DNA from: Xenia sp. Carnegie-2017 | Lineage: Eukaryota > Cnidaria > Anthozoa > Malacalcyonacea > Xeniidae | NCBI RefSeq assembly: GCF_021976095.1 | Contig: NW_025813526.1 | Span: 14,003,233 to 14,067,232, forward strand | Length of the DNA stretch: 64,000 nt | Direction of reading: 5' to 3' | In this document: piece by piece, positions 34,052-46,158 of the stretch | Layout of the letters: each line of letters begins with the position of its first letter | How positions within the stretch are numbered: the stretch's first letter is position 1 | The notes under the pieces: generated by a model | Seen by the model: only the letters and a program-made list of their open reading frames with translations | What the model was told of the DNA's origin: nothing | Databases searched by the model: none | Position numbers and translations under genes: made by a program

Positions 34052-36639
34052 ACAATTTTTGCATAACTTGGATATGAAATTTTTTAGTTATTTTTTAATG
34101 CAATTTTCGCATAACTGTATGTTTGAAACGAGCCTGAATTTTATATTGCATTGACAAAGCAAAAAAATGTCAATCACCGCCAAAATTTTACACTCATGAT
34201 CAATTCTTTCAATGTGATATAAAATTGGTTTACCTGGACAAGTTTTGCACAAGCAAGTTCAACTTAAACATTGACAAATTTGTTGAAATCTACAATTCCA
34301 ATTTAACATTTATTTATACACCGTCCATTACTAACATTTGTTTTCTCAAGTTTAAACTCTATAAACATTAGCTGAATTAATATAAGTCAGAAAGATCATA
34401 GAATGACTTATCCAATAAATCATTGCAAATGATTTATAAAAATAAAATAAAACTTAAGTCGAGAAAAGTCATACCACAAATCATGAACTTAATTGCTCAT
34501 TGTTGTGTCTAGTAGCAGTGAAGTGTTTCCTGATGTAGATTCGTAATACAATGTATTGATACAAAGCACATACTCAATGCAAAAATTGGCAGAAAAAAGC
34601 TTCTAAAACGACTTCTACTAAACTAATTTTAATATTACTGTTTTTAGTAAGATTTTCGCATTTTTTGGGTTTGGCTGAAGTGCTAATTCAATACAACATA
34701 GCTAATAAAACTAAAATCTGTACGAGGAAAATTATAATTGCAAACTGATTATGCCCGTTAAAGTATACCATTTTTTTATCGAAAGCTTACTTACTTTTAA
34801 CATAGATTCTTTTAAAGTATTTATTCTCTCTTTAAGAAATACCTCTGAGATTTAAAAAGTACTTTATCTGAGTTCAATATTACTCTGAAAGCTATTTACG
34901 TGACGGTGCTCTTCAACAAAATGGAAAAAAACATTTATATTGTACTAGCTTTGAATGTTTTAAATCATGATTATATAGAGTAAAGTTCACAATTTATACA
35001 CGTGCCACTGCATGTAAGCCCGATTTTAAACTTTGGGTTTTACTGTCACGTGATTACATAAATTACGCGTGAATGCTGCAGTAATTCCTGTAGACCAATG
35101 TAAATCATCTGGTTTCATAATATACAGTGTTCTTAAAAATGCACTATGCAAAATAGAAGAAAAGTTCCCTTCTTTATTTGTTACAATCGATTGACTTGTT
35201 GCTCAAATTATACTTCTTTGTTCAAAATTAATTCTCTTTTTTATTTCAATTTGCAAATATCTAATTGTAAAAGCTATTGCAAAATAAGTTATTTAGAAAT
35301 TGGTTATGTAACTTTTGAACATTTTGCTTGAGTTTTGAGTTGTAAAGCTCTTTTTACTGAAATAATGGAACATCCTTGAAAGATGATATCAAGAACCAGA
35401 ATTGAGTTTGAAGCTGCTCCTGTAAGTAAAAAGGCAGTTGTAATGCTGACGTTAAGATGCTTTGGCATAGTTTTAACTTTTCACTACATGAAGACAAAAT
35501 TAGAAAAGTTTTGTGCCTTCATTTTAATGCACTTGATTCATGCTGTACTTTTTAAGTATTTATGTAGATCGTTCCAGTCAATGATTATTGCTTGTTTTGT
35601 AAAAGCTCCGTCGGACTCATGCAATAAATGCTTTTTTAAAACAACTTCATAACTGTTTTAAAACAGAATTTTAATTCGGGTTATGGCTTCGTATTTAAAA
35701 TTTAAAAACACCTTGTCATTGATGACGAAATAAAATTGCCATTGATATCAATCAACGACATTTATATAGCACACATTTGTAAGTCTAAATTTCTTAACTC
35801 TATTGTAATATTTTTCTTCTTTTAATCATAGGCGTGTGGGACGGGAGACATTAGTCAAAAGAAAGCTACTGTTGAAAAAATTCAGACTTTTTTTATATTT
35901 TGAATTTTACCTCATCTTGAGCGATGTGTTTTAATCACTCTAAAAGTTTTTAAATATATAGTTTGTTGTTTGTAACAAAAGGCTTTAAGAGTGGCAAATA
36001 AAAGAAGAAAAATATTTATTTAAGAATCAGGAATTTTATAGTATGCAAAGCAGCTGCTCAATTCAAACCGGTAAATGTCAGTGTCACACTGATGTCATTT
36101 CGTAATATGAATACGATTGTACAAATAATTTTATACATGATAACATAGGGTGGCTTTATTCGTGCGCGCATGCAGTGGCAGACCTAGGTCAGGTCAAAGT
36201 AAGTTATAAAAGCTCATTTTAAAATAAAAGACTTTTTAACAAAGTTGTTGTTTAAAAATTTGTAAGGAATAGTGAAGACTAAAATACTCCAAGTAGGATT
36301 GGCTCCAAAATATTATAAAGTGTAAATATATTTTCAATAAAGTATGCGGACCTCCCCTGGTTCCACCACATCTAGGATCTCAGTATTGGATATATTCAGT
36401 ATACTGTGGCTAGCATGTCCATTTGGCATATGTTTAAAATATTTTTTGTAGCAACAGAAAGTATAAAAATAGGTACAATGGCCAAATATGTAGACATTAT
36501 CTTGTGGTTATAAAAGACGCTATTGGCGTCAAGTAAAATGTGGCAAATGTGATAAATCAAGTAATAGACAAAGGTACACAAGATGCAACAATGCAAAGTA
36601 TCATGATTTGTACGTTAGCTAAAGCCAATGAACTAATTC
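34052..36639. other. Intergenic, no gene recognised
   Basis: AT-rich sequence after the end of the array. Short ORFs at 35146-35331 and 35383-35652 show no motif or codon bias. A microsatellite-free, low-complexity texture; nothing further supported. Confidence 0.5.
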
Positions 36640-37465
36640 ATGTTTAGGATGATAACGCAGATGAAAAGATGTTAACCAAGCAGCAGATGACGATTACAAA
36701 ACTTCAACAGCGTTAATTAAGTGCCTTCGCACAAACAAGTCCATTCCTTCAGAATATCCTGCTAAATTACTAGCAAATAAATTTTATCCCTGCGATTTAA
36801 TCCAGAGCTGTAAAAAAAATACTCGCGAATCTTTTATGAACACAGAAACAATCATTGTGTGTGCTTCACTTGTAGAGATTTCGAAAATAATTATTCATAT
36901 GTTTTTCATATTTTGAAGAAGCCAGAAAAGTTTTCTAAATATGGAAATCTGAAAATAACATTGATGACTTAGTTGAAATTGTATACAGCCAATCAGAAAC
37001 TGAACTCCTCTGTTCTTGACAAAGTTCACACAGATCAAAAGCAACAAGTAAAAAGCAATCAGCAATATCTTCTAGTCATTGTTGAGAACCTCGTGTTTGC
37101 TGCAAAGCAAACATTGCCATAAGAGAACATTCAGAGAAAAGAAAACAATCTCAGACATTAACAGAGGGAAACTTCATGAGTCATCACACTTAAGATGCAA
37201 AGATATACCATGATTGAAACAAAACCTTCAAAGCCAAATGAAAGAGCACGTAAAGCATACATCAAGAAACGCACTGAATGAAGTCATTGGAATAGTTTCG
37301 GATATAATACTGAAGAGAATAACCAATGGTGAACAGTAGTTAGTACAGCTTGTAGCAGAACAGAGCACATATCATTATGTGTAAGATACCTCTTTAAGGT
37401 TAGACAAAGGAAACGTTTGCTAGTTTTTATGCAACTCTATCAACCAAGAGAAACATCTGTTTGAA
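36640..37465 (+). pseudogene. hAT/ZMYM-like (TTF zinc finger + DUF4371) transposase fragment
   Basis: Broken readings in several frames line up with one family. First comes a TTF-type finger piece (NNHCVCFTCRDF at about 36850), then the DUF4371 region: QQYLLVIVENLVFAAKQ, ALNEVIGIVSDIILKRI and EHISLCVRYL. Frame changes and stops are frequent, so this is an old copy. The reading stops where the LINE begins at about 37486. DUF4371 proteins are hAT-derived transposases and their domesticated ZMYM relatives; the fragment is probably a transposon remnant. Confidence 0.6.
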
Positions 37466-37485
37466 CTTGATAATTTAAGTGCAAC

Positions 37486-40180
37486 TCCAATGGCCTGATG
37501 CTACTAACTCTGTGCGCACAACACGAGCTAACCATCACTAACACTCTCTTTCAACAAGCTGACAAGCTGAAGAACACATGGATGCACCCTCGCTCCAAAC
37601 AGTGTCACATGCTGGACTACGTAATCGTCCACCAGAGGGACCGCAGAGACGTGCACATCACACGCTGCATGCGTGGTGCCAACTGTTGGTCTGATCACCG
37701 CCTGCTACGGAGCAAGATGAACATTTAGCTCGCCAGAAAGAACAAATCAGCAAGAGAGAAGCCACTGAGGAAGTTGAATGTAGCTCGCATTCCACCCAAA
37801 AAAGAAGAGCTGCAAGAGAAGCTAGAGGTAGCCCAGGGAAACATTAACATCACGGGCGAGGATATAGAGGAAGACTGGAGCACTTTCAAAGAAGCCGTCT
37901 ACAACTCTGCAGCGAGTGTCCTTGGATACGTTGAGCGAAAACATCGAGACTGGTTTGACGAGAATGAGCTGAGATCAACAGGCTTATTGACAGGCTCCAT
38001 AAGGCTCACAGCGACTTTATAGGGGACAAAGCTTGCGAGAAGAATAAGCAAGACTACCAGCAAGTGAGGCAGCATGTGCAACACAAGCTGAGGGAAATGA
38101 AGAAGGCCTGGTGGGAAAAGAAAGCCGAAGTAATCCAAGTGGCAGCTGATGCTCACGACTCAAAAAAGCTCCACGATGGGCTTCGCGCAGTGTACAGTCC
38201 AAAATCGTCAGGCTCTACCTCCATCAGGTCTGCATACCGAACGACACTGCTAACAGACAAAGCTGACATACTCTCACGCTGGGCTGAACACTTCAACAAG
38301 CTGCAGAATAGAAAGTCACAGATGAACGAAGAAGCCATTGAGTCCATCCCCCAGCTGCCAATCAAAGAGGGAAATTGCTGACCCACCCACCAGAGACGAG
38401 GTTGCGAAAGCCCTCAAGCAGACAAGGTCTGGAAAGGCTCCTGGGTCTGATGGCATTCCAGCTGACGTCCACAAGAACGGAGGCCAGGCACTCCTGGACA
38501 AACTGACATCCCTGTTCCAGGAGGTTTGGAAAGTTATCAAGGTCCCCCAGGACTTCAAAGATGCTGCCGTCGTGCATATCTATAAGAGGGAAGGCGATAA
38601 GACCTCATGTGACAACCATCGAGACATATCCCTCCTCTGCATCGTAGGCAAGGTTTTGGCCCAAGTAGTCCTCAACAGGCTAATCACAAATGTCGCCGAG
38701 GCCATCGTCCCTTAATCTCAGTGTGGTTTCCGGCAGGCAGGGCAACTACTGACATGGTTTTCGCTATTCGCCAGTTGCAGGAGAAGTGCCGCGAGCAAAA
38801 CAAGGAATTCCACGTGGTCTTCTTAGAACTAACTAAGGCATTCGACACCGTTAATCAGGAAGGCCTTTGGAGGATCCTGAGAAAATTTGGGTGTCCAAAG
38901 AAGCTAGTCTCTCTGGTAGCCTCATATCATGATGGCGTGCAGGCAAGAGTCCAGGAAGGTGGGGAGACATCGGACCCATTTCCTGTGAAGAACGGTGTGA
39001 AGCAAGGTTGTGTTCTTGCCCCAACACTCTTATTCATACTGCTCGCAGCGATGCTGCTCGACGCCTTCCGTGACTTCGACAAAGGGGTGTACATTCAGCT
39101 CGGTACTGATGGAAAGCTCTTCAACCTCAGAAGACTTCAGGCCAAGACCAAAGTCTACGAGGCACTCCGGCGTGAATGTCTCTTCGCAGATGACTGTGCA
39201 CTAGCCGCCTACTCCCATGAAGACATCCAGTGCATAACAGACCGCTTCGCAACTGCATGTGATCGCTTTGGTCTGACCATCAACCTGAGCAAGACTGAGA
39301 CCCTGGTCCAGCTTCCACCATCCCAGACTCGTGACACCTCACCACCACCTCCTGTCATGCTTAACCACATCAACATCAAGATTGTTGACAAGTTCTGCTA
39401 CCTTGGCAGCACCATCAGCAACAATGGTTCCCTGGACGTAGAGGTAACGCTACGTATTGCAAAGGCCAGTGATGCTTTCAGCAGACTAAAGAGAAGACTC
39501 TGGCATGAACATGGCATCAAGATCGTCACCAAAAATGCTGTGTACAGGGCGGTGGTCCTGAGTGTTCTGCTGTACTGCGAAGAAATCTGGACCACTTATC
39601 GCAGGCACATACAACAGCTGGAACAGTTCCACCAGCGCTGCCTGAGAAAAATCCTCCGCCTCAAGTGGCAGGACAAAGTGTCCAACCTTGAAGTCCTTGA
39701 AAGGTGTGGACTTCCCAGCATTGAGAGCTTGATCATCAAAACTCAACTCCGATGAACAGGCCATTTCGTAAGGATGGATGACAGCAGAATCCCAAAGATG
39801 CTGCTGTATGGTCAACTACATGACGGGAGCCGTGTCCAAGGAAGACCGCTGAAGAGATACAAAGACACCCTTAAAGCCAACATCAAGAGCCGCAACATAG
39901 ACCCAAACACATGGGAGGAGTTCGCGGGAGACAGACTGCAGTGGAGGCATCTATGATCCCAGGGCATTCGGAACTTCGAAGCCGGTAGAGCAGCCGCCAT
40001 CAAGGAGAAGAGGGCCGGAAGGAAGCAACGCTCTGCCCCTCTTGTCTCGTACCCCTACAGTGTTTTCGGACGTTCGTGTGCATCATAAATTGGCCTCCAT
40101 TCACACATGAGGTCCCACCCTCGCACATAGACCTGCATGCCTACTCATCTGTCGCCCCACAGGAGAGTCCATCATCATTC
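37486..40180 (+). mobile_element. 5'-truncated LINE (non-LTR retrotransposon)
   Basis: Begins inside the endonuclease domain (NGLMLLTLCAQHELTITNTL, then SDHRLL as its end). The reverse transcriptase follows: KAPGSDGIPADV, FVxLxKAFDTV-like (FLELTKAFDTVNQ), GVKQGCVLAPTLL and the catalytic FADD at about 39187. The thumb and C-terminal part (YLGSTISNNGSL, GHFVRMDDSRIP, GRPLKRYKDTLK) runs to about 39956. Frame changes lie near 38380 and 38735, a TAA at 38713-38715 and a TGA at 39753-39755, and Asp of AFD is preceded by an unusual ELT, so it is inactive. No poly-A and no clear target duplication. The clade is not settled; CR1/L2-like or RTE-like are possible. GC content is clearly higher than in the surrounding DNA. 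Confidence 0.85.
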
Positions 40181-40202
40181 CATGTTCTTTTACTTTATTA
40201 CA

Positions 40203-40450
40203 CACAGTATTGAAAAGACTTTCTGCAGTAGTTTCCCTTACTGGTCTTATTCACAAGAGTCGTTCCTCCACTCTTCCATTCCATACATAACGGACAAGCA
40301 GGGATAACTTCTTTATTTTACAGTTATCAGGAGTTTTATCTGTAATAATTGAAAACAGTTTGGATTGTTTAGCCCTACAAGAAAATTTCCTCTCAAAAAC
40401 AGCAGAACCAACAACTACACTTCCGATTGGTTGAACAAAATGTGAGCGAA
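40203..40450 (-). pseudogene. hAT/ZMYM-like DUF4371 fragment, second copy
   Basis: The minus strand reads FSCRAKQSKLFSIITDKTPD, then KLSLLVRYVWNGRVEERLL and ETTAESLFNTV. This is the DUF4371 segment that includes the A-K-x-FSIx-D-TxD and LSLCVRY signatures, covering part of the region seen at the end of the plus-strand copy. Opposite orientation shows that it is a separate copy and not the continuation of 36640-37465 across the LINE. Confidence 0.6.
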
Positions 40451-41379
40451 CGCTTTCAAAAACATGTGAAAAACAGATGAAGATTTAAAATGATACAGCA
40501 ACAATTGAATTCGTTGATGATTATTAACTCGTGTAAGGTTTGGTATCATAGGAAAAGGTGAAAATAATTCTTATTCACCCGATTCTTTCATTGGGTTTGG
40601 TGGCTCATCTTAATTTCTTTATTGCAAGCGTAAACAGCTGTGGGAATTATGCTTATTGCTTAAAAGAAAAGGAAATTAGAGAGATAAAATCAATGGGATA
40701 CGTTTTTGTTTCTTAATTATACAACGGTTGTTTTCGTGTTCAGGTATCTTTATATTTTGCATTTGCTTTATGCAGTTATTCAAACTAGCTAAATATATAT
40801 TTTAATTGTATTAAGCTTTATACTGTTATTCAATTTCCTTCATGTTGCTTTACTTTATTCCAGCGTAATGCATAGCAAACTTTTGTCAAAATTTATAGAA
40901 AGCCATTTATCAAAGGCTCTAATTTCATTTTGTTGTAAAAGTGGACAAAATATAAGAAATATTCCTTAATTATAATTGTGTGTTAAATATGGGTGATAAA
41001 TTTGTTTTTATCTAATTTAATGCAATTAATTGTGACCGTGGTAGCCATGCACTTATAAAAACATAAAAATTAATGATGCAAAACAACAAGGTACACACCT
41101 TTATTCTTCCCCAACAGAACTTTTTGAATCATTATAAAATTTGAAATGAAAACTTCAGCAGCAGAATATAGTAGAAGCTTTACGTTACTTGTGTTTATAT
41201 TTCATGACTTTTCTAAAATGTTTTGAGAATTTTGGGATTTTTATTTCATTGTGACGATGACTGCTTAGAAAAATTTATTAACTGATTTTATATAAACTTG
41301 TTATTTTAGTTTTCGTTTTTATATATGGTCATTGACTAAAATCACTTAGTCGTCACGAAAACATGGACGCTATAATTAA

Positions 41380-41905
41380 ATAAGCGGTAAAAAACCAATT
41401 AAGTTATATAGAAAACGAAAATACGGCAGCAAGCAGAAATAAACACTCAAACTGGACAAAATTCTCAAGCAGAATGTAGAAGGAGTGAGCTCAAATCGGA
41501 CGGAAAATCGTTTTTCTGGGCTATTTGCTCGTATAAGAAATGGGAATTCTAGCGGAGCGAAGAAGAAAAAGTCTGTTGTAAAAGAGCACAGCATCCAGGT
41601 ACGATGGCATCACTATGACACTGTAAGTACCAAGTATCTTCAAGTTCGCCAAAAAAATAGTGGTAATAATCACTTTGTTGAATATCTCTCTTCTGATCCA
41701 CCAACTTTGAAAAAAATTATTGAAAGAACATGCACATTATAGTTTATTGGTTGAAAAAACTAGATTTGCTGGCCAATTGGAAAATTTGAGAAAGATATTA
41801 ACCGCTAATTATGAAGAAATGGTTCTTACCTTTCCTTGTAAAGGAACTATATCTTATTTTCTTAATGCAAATGTATGTACGCATCATCAACATTTTTTTC
41901 TCTGA
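41380..41905 (+). pseudogene. Fragment of an unnamed repeated protein family
   Basis: Reads ENRFSGLFARIRNGNSSGAK, then HSIQVRWHHYDTVSTKYLQV, SGNNHFVEYLS and PPTLKKIIE. After a frame change near 41720 it continues TRFAGQLENLRKILTANYEE and FPCKGTISYFLNA. The order (basic start, VRWHH-D-x(5)-Y-QVR, FVEYL, LKKII, GTISYFL) gives an impression of a compact alpha/beta domain of about 120 residues. I recall similar proteins in cnidarian genomes without an assigned role; that is memory, not a search. It has no detectable introns and is broken. Confidence 0.45.
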
Positions 41906-44359
41906 GAACTTAAATTAATGAAGATGATAAAGCTGATGATATGACACTCCTCACTTCTTTATAATTGATGTTGAATTAAAACGAACCATAGATTGTTGCT
42001 AAGTTTAATTTATTTAAAGATGAAACTCCTTCACTGTCATATTCATGGTGAATTTGAGTGAAAATAGCTTAGAGCAAGAAATGAAATCACAAGCAAAGCC
42101 CTGTATTGGGATCCCAATAGAGGACTCTGGATTAAAGGAGCTAATCAATGTAATACGTTGTTTTTCCGTCAATTTTTTTTGTTTATTGCCAGACTCTGTA
42201 CGTTCAATAATTTTTATTGCATAAAATCAGTGATATTCTTTGACAAAAACAATGGCCCAAAGAACAGCATGAACGGTAATACAAAAAAACAACAAATGAA
42301 AACCAGTGATTAACGAAAAGATGCAAAATTATATTTCTGTCATAACACTCAAACAAAAAGAAAATTTAAAAATTCCCTAAAAATAATGACTTTCTTACAA
42401 ATAATAAAAAGTCTCTAATGTTCAATTTGTTGCGGCCGCATGATTTGCGTAACAAACCTGGGTTCTATATCTATAGAGTGAAGCGTGAATTCTAAAGTGG
42501 AAGCATTGATTTATGGCGCCATTTTCAAAATAAAATTTAAATTTAACCGACATTTATTATGTACTCAAATCATCTGAACGAGCTTTCAGTCTGTGAGAAA
42601 GCACATTTATTTTTTAATGGATTGTTCGTGCTCAAAGGAACTTTTTTGGCCTTCCCAGTCGTACATTAACTGGTAAGACTGCTTCATTTCGAATAACGAT
42701 CAAATAGTTCATAATAATGCAAAAATAAAGAAAGATTTATCACTCAAGTGACAGTTCGTTATCAGTGAGAGTGGGAACATCTCATTTACTTCATGTTAAG
42801 ATGTTGTTTGGTTTGCCTTCTTGATACAATCGTTGCTCTATAAGTTTGGTAGTGTAAAGAGGTTATTCCTTCAGGCTGATAAATCGCTAACACTTATTAA
42901 GTCATCATTGTGTAATACTGTTGTCTGAGCAAAATGTTTTGCATAAGCCATGTATAAATTACAGTCCTATAGGAATAATAATGAAATTTCTGTAAAAGCT
43001 GGGCATCTTTAGGGAAATAGCCAATTTTAGTTCACCAACAGTATACCAAGCCGACACAAAATAATTCATGATTTGTGAAAATCAGAGCAATAAGTAATCA
43101 GAGTAAGTCAAAAGATAAATTGTCAGATTAAATATTTTTAAATTTTCTGTGACAGATAAAATATTTTCATAATTTTCTGTCAGATAGACAACAGCAACTT
43201 TGATATATTTATGTAAAGGTCATTATTAAGTTGTCAAAAGGAATTTTACTGTGAAGTTTTCACTCAGTTTTCACCCATAGATGTCAAAATACAAAAACTT
43301 TTACATTATGTTTATAATGGTGTTCATTTTATAATAATTTTATTGACGTGGAGGTTCAATTAAGCCAATACGTACTTTTATATTTGACTCGGATATGATA
43401 ACTTGCCTGAAAGAGTGCTAGAGAAAACCATATGCACCATTTTTCAAAATTGAATGACATAATTTGTGCCGATTCTGCAAGTTTTCATTGCTCATATCCA
43501 TGTTATGTTTTTAATGAATAACATGTTATGTTTTCAATGCAAAATGTGCAAAATACAAATTGTCCAAAATGCCTTTTGTTTCTTTGTCAGCATGTGCTAT
43601 AATACAGTACATACATTTATGCTGTTTTCATCTGTAAGAGCAATTCACAATTTCTTCAATGCATTTGTTTTTGCATATTGTTTATTTTTTATTAAATGTA
43701 TGTGTTCATAACTTTCATAAATCTTATGCTGCTTATGAGTACTATTTTAAACTGGTTTTAAATTATTGGCATGCACAACACAACACATAGCACATTTGTC
43801 TATTTAGTTTGATTTGGGAAATGTTTTAGGATGTTTTTATTTCATATGATTTTGTTTTCAACTGGTTTTGTTTATTTCTTTGCTGCCATCAAATATTCTC
43901 AACATCCAATTTTTTGTGTTTAATTTTATCAATCATTTCCCTACTTGTATTATATTTTTTGGTATTTACTAATCCAACTGTGGTACTTTATATGTGAATA
44001 ACTCCTACTAAGGCTTTGTGAAATACATGCATTGTTCTGCAAAAGAAGACTGTATTTAACACAAACCAACTTAAGTCAACCATTTTTGTGTTTATCTATT
44101 GAAACATTATATTCTTAGCTTATGAAGGCTTTTGAACAACTTATACAAACAATATATGTGCCAGCACATTTAGATATATATTTATTCTCAAAAGCTTATT
44201 GCTTGATCACACAATATGTGAGTAAAGCATGCACTACATGTGACGCCATTTTCATTGTTAATTCTTTTAGACATTTCATTATTATTGCAAAATATAAGAA
44301 TTGATATACATGCAATATTTTTTACTTTAATTTTGTTTGGTATTATTTTCTATTTTAAT
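41906..44359. other. Intergenic, no gene recognised
   Basis: AT-rich; ORFs of 60-81 codons around 43466-44428 are rich in Phe, Ile and Tyr from T runs and show no domain. The direct repeat TTATGTTTTCAATG / TTATGTTTTTAATG at about 43502-43540 is the only structure seen. Confidence 0.5.
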
Positions 44360-44939
44360 CAAGGGTGGATTTCCTTCGGGTGCGCACCACCACACCCTCT
44401 CCCATTAAAATGGTATTATGTACTGTAGACTATTATTGTACAATAAGACTGAGCAAAAATTCAGAACTTATCATTTCAAAGGCATTTACATATTTCACAC
44501 TTACCATCATTTACAATTGGATTACTACCATGCGCATTTTCATTGGAACATTAAAATTGAAATAACTTACTAAACGCGAAGTAAACTGTTTTTTTGTCAT
44601 GTAAACTCCATTCGCCCTTTATTTTCTTCTCAATGGCTTGTCTTGTGTGAAAGCAAATTTTGTATTCGTGTTTGGCTTCTTGTAGGCAATATTTGGATAC
44701 ATGTTGTTGAAGCTTTTTTGATTATTATAGGAAGTATGGTACACTTATACAACTAGGATTCATAATTTACTTAATTTTATAAAAATTCTTAAAAACCTAA
44801 TATAACTTTCACTCACTTGTAAGCCTACGTATATATCTACAGTAACCCTAGTCCCCGGCACCTTTAGCTAGAACAATGATGCCCCCCCCCCTTAGAAAAT
44901 TTGCACCCCTCCTGTCAAATTAGAAAAAATTCGCCCTTG
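44360..44939. mobile_element. hAT-like MITE with 8-bp target duplication
   Basis: 580 bp. Ends are CAAGGGTGGATTT and, inverted, CAAGGGCGAATTT. Flanks are ATTTTAAT (44352-44359) and ATATTAAT (44940-44947), 7 of 8 matching. A run of ten C lies close to the right end. No ORF. Confidence 0.7.
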
Positions 44940-44947
44940 ATATTAAT

Positions 44948-45780
44948 AAACAATTATTGGATAAGGTTTATCATGATATCAAAAATATTCAGACCGAGGT
45001 CAATGTTATCTGCTGATGCGGAGCTGAGGCAGACGTTTAGTTACGATTAATTTTCGTCGCTATCACTTGATGGAGAAGTGTCATGATTATCTGAGCCATT
45101 TGATTCATCAATAGCTTCTTTTAATTTTGGCAATCACGGCATTTGCATATATAGTTCTGTACTTTAAAGGACAGCCAGTTGATAAGGGTAATGATTTGAA
45201 GAGAAAAAATCAAACACAAAGAAAAAGTTGTCACTAAGTATATCTTCGCATAGTAATCAAGTGAAATGAATGATTAATGTTTTTTACGTAATTTTGGTAA
45301 CTACATATAATTAGTTTTTGTAAAACATGTTACACATAGTGTTATGTTATAAAATGTGATGATAACAACGTTGTGAGATTTGTGTGTTAAGATGTAGAGT
45401 TTGGTTGAATGAAATTAGATGAGGTTTAATGGGATAGAACCAGGGAAATCTTTAAATACTTGGAAGGCTAACTTTACCTCGATCTTTGAAGCAAAGCATG
45501 ATGCCTTTTTCTTAGTATGATCCAGGCCCTTACGCGATTCTATAGGTATGAGAAAGACCTTTATGCGGTTTTGTAGGTATTATCCATGCTGCATTAAATC
45601 AGTGTTTAAAAAGGAGTTACAAAACCGTTTAGCACAAAACTCAAGATTTGGTTACTGCACTCAACCTTGCAGTGTTTTTCAATGAAAGATTACGCCCACT
45701 TTAAAAATCTAAGAATTGGTATGATAAAAAAACAAAAACAACCATTTCACCATCTTAATACTATAATCAGAAATATGTAA
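44948..45780. other. Mostly unassigned; possible acidic C-terminal exon
   Basis: On the minus strand at about 45135-45050 a short reading KEAIDESNGSDNHDTSPSSD ends in a stop, with the composition of an acidic protein tail. It is too short to assign. The rest shows no gene. Confidence 0.25.
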
Positions 45781-46158
45781 ACAGGTTTCTCTTTAAAGAT
45801 CCTGCTGCGCTCCATAAATGAGAGAAAACTGTGAAAAAAAATGATAATAGAAAAAAATGGAAAGCAACCATGTATAGCTTCATTTGCAGTAACCACTTTG
45901 AACAGCAGGATCACATCATTCCTGCATCTTCTGACAACAAGACCTCTGCCAGAAAATTGAAAAAATTGCAGTGCCATCAGTATGTTCCGTAATTAAAATA
46001 CGAAATACCAGTAATCTTTCTAATGATGAATCTACCAATCTTCGGCTTATAAGAAAGCTGCAACTATATATACATGAATCAGATGATATTTCACCGGCTA
46101 AAAATGTTTTGTGAATAAAAATATGCCAGAAAAAAAAACACCACATGACATCATGACT

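Noticed and set aside
37899-39815. Minus-strand ORFs across the truncated LINE
   Set aside because: Antisense shadows of the reverse transcriptase frame.
42428-42440. NotI-like GCGGCCGC suggesting cloning-vector sequence
   Set aside because: A single site with AT-rich host-like sequence on both sides; no vector sequence is present.
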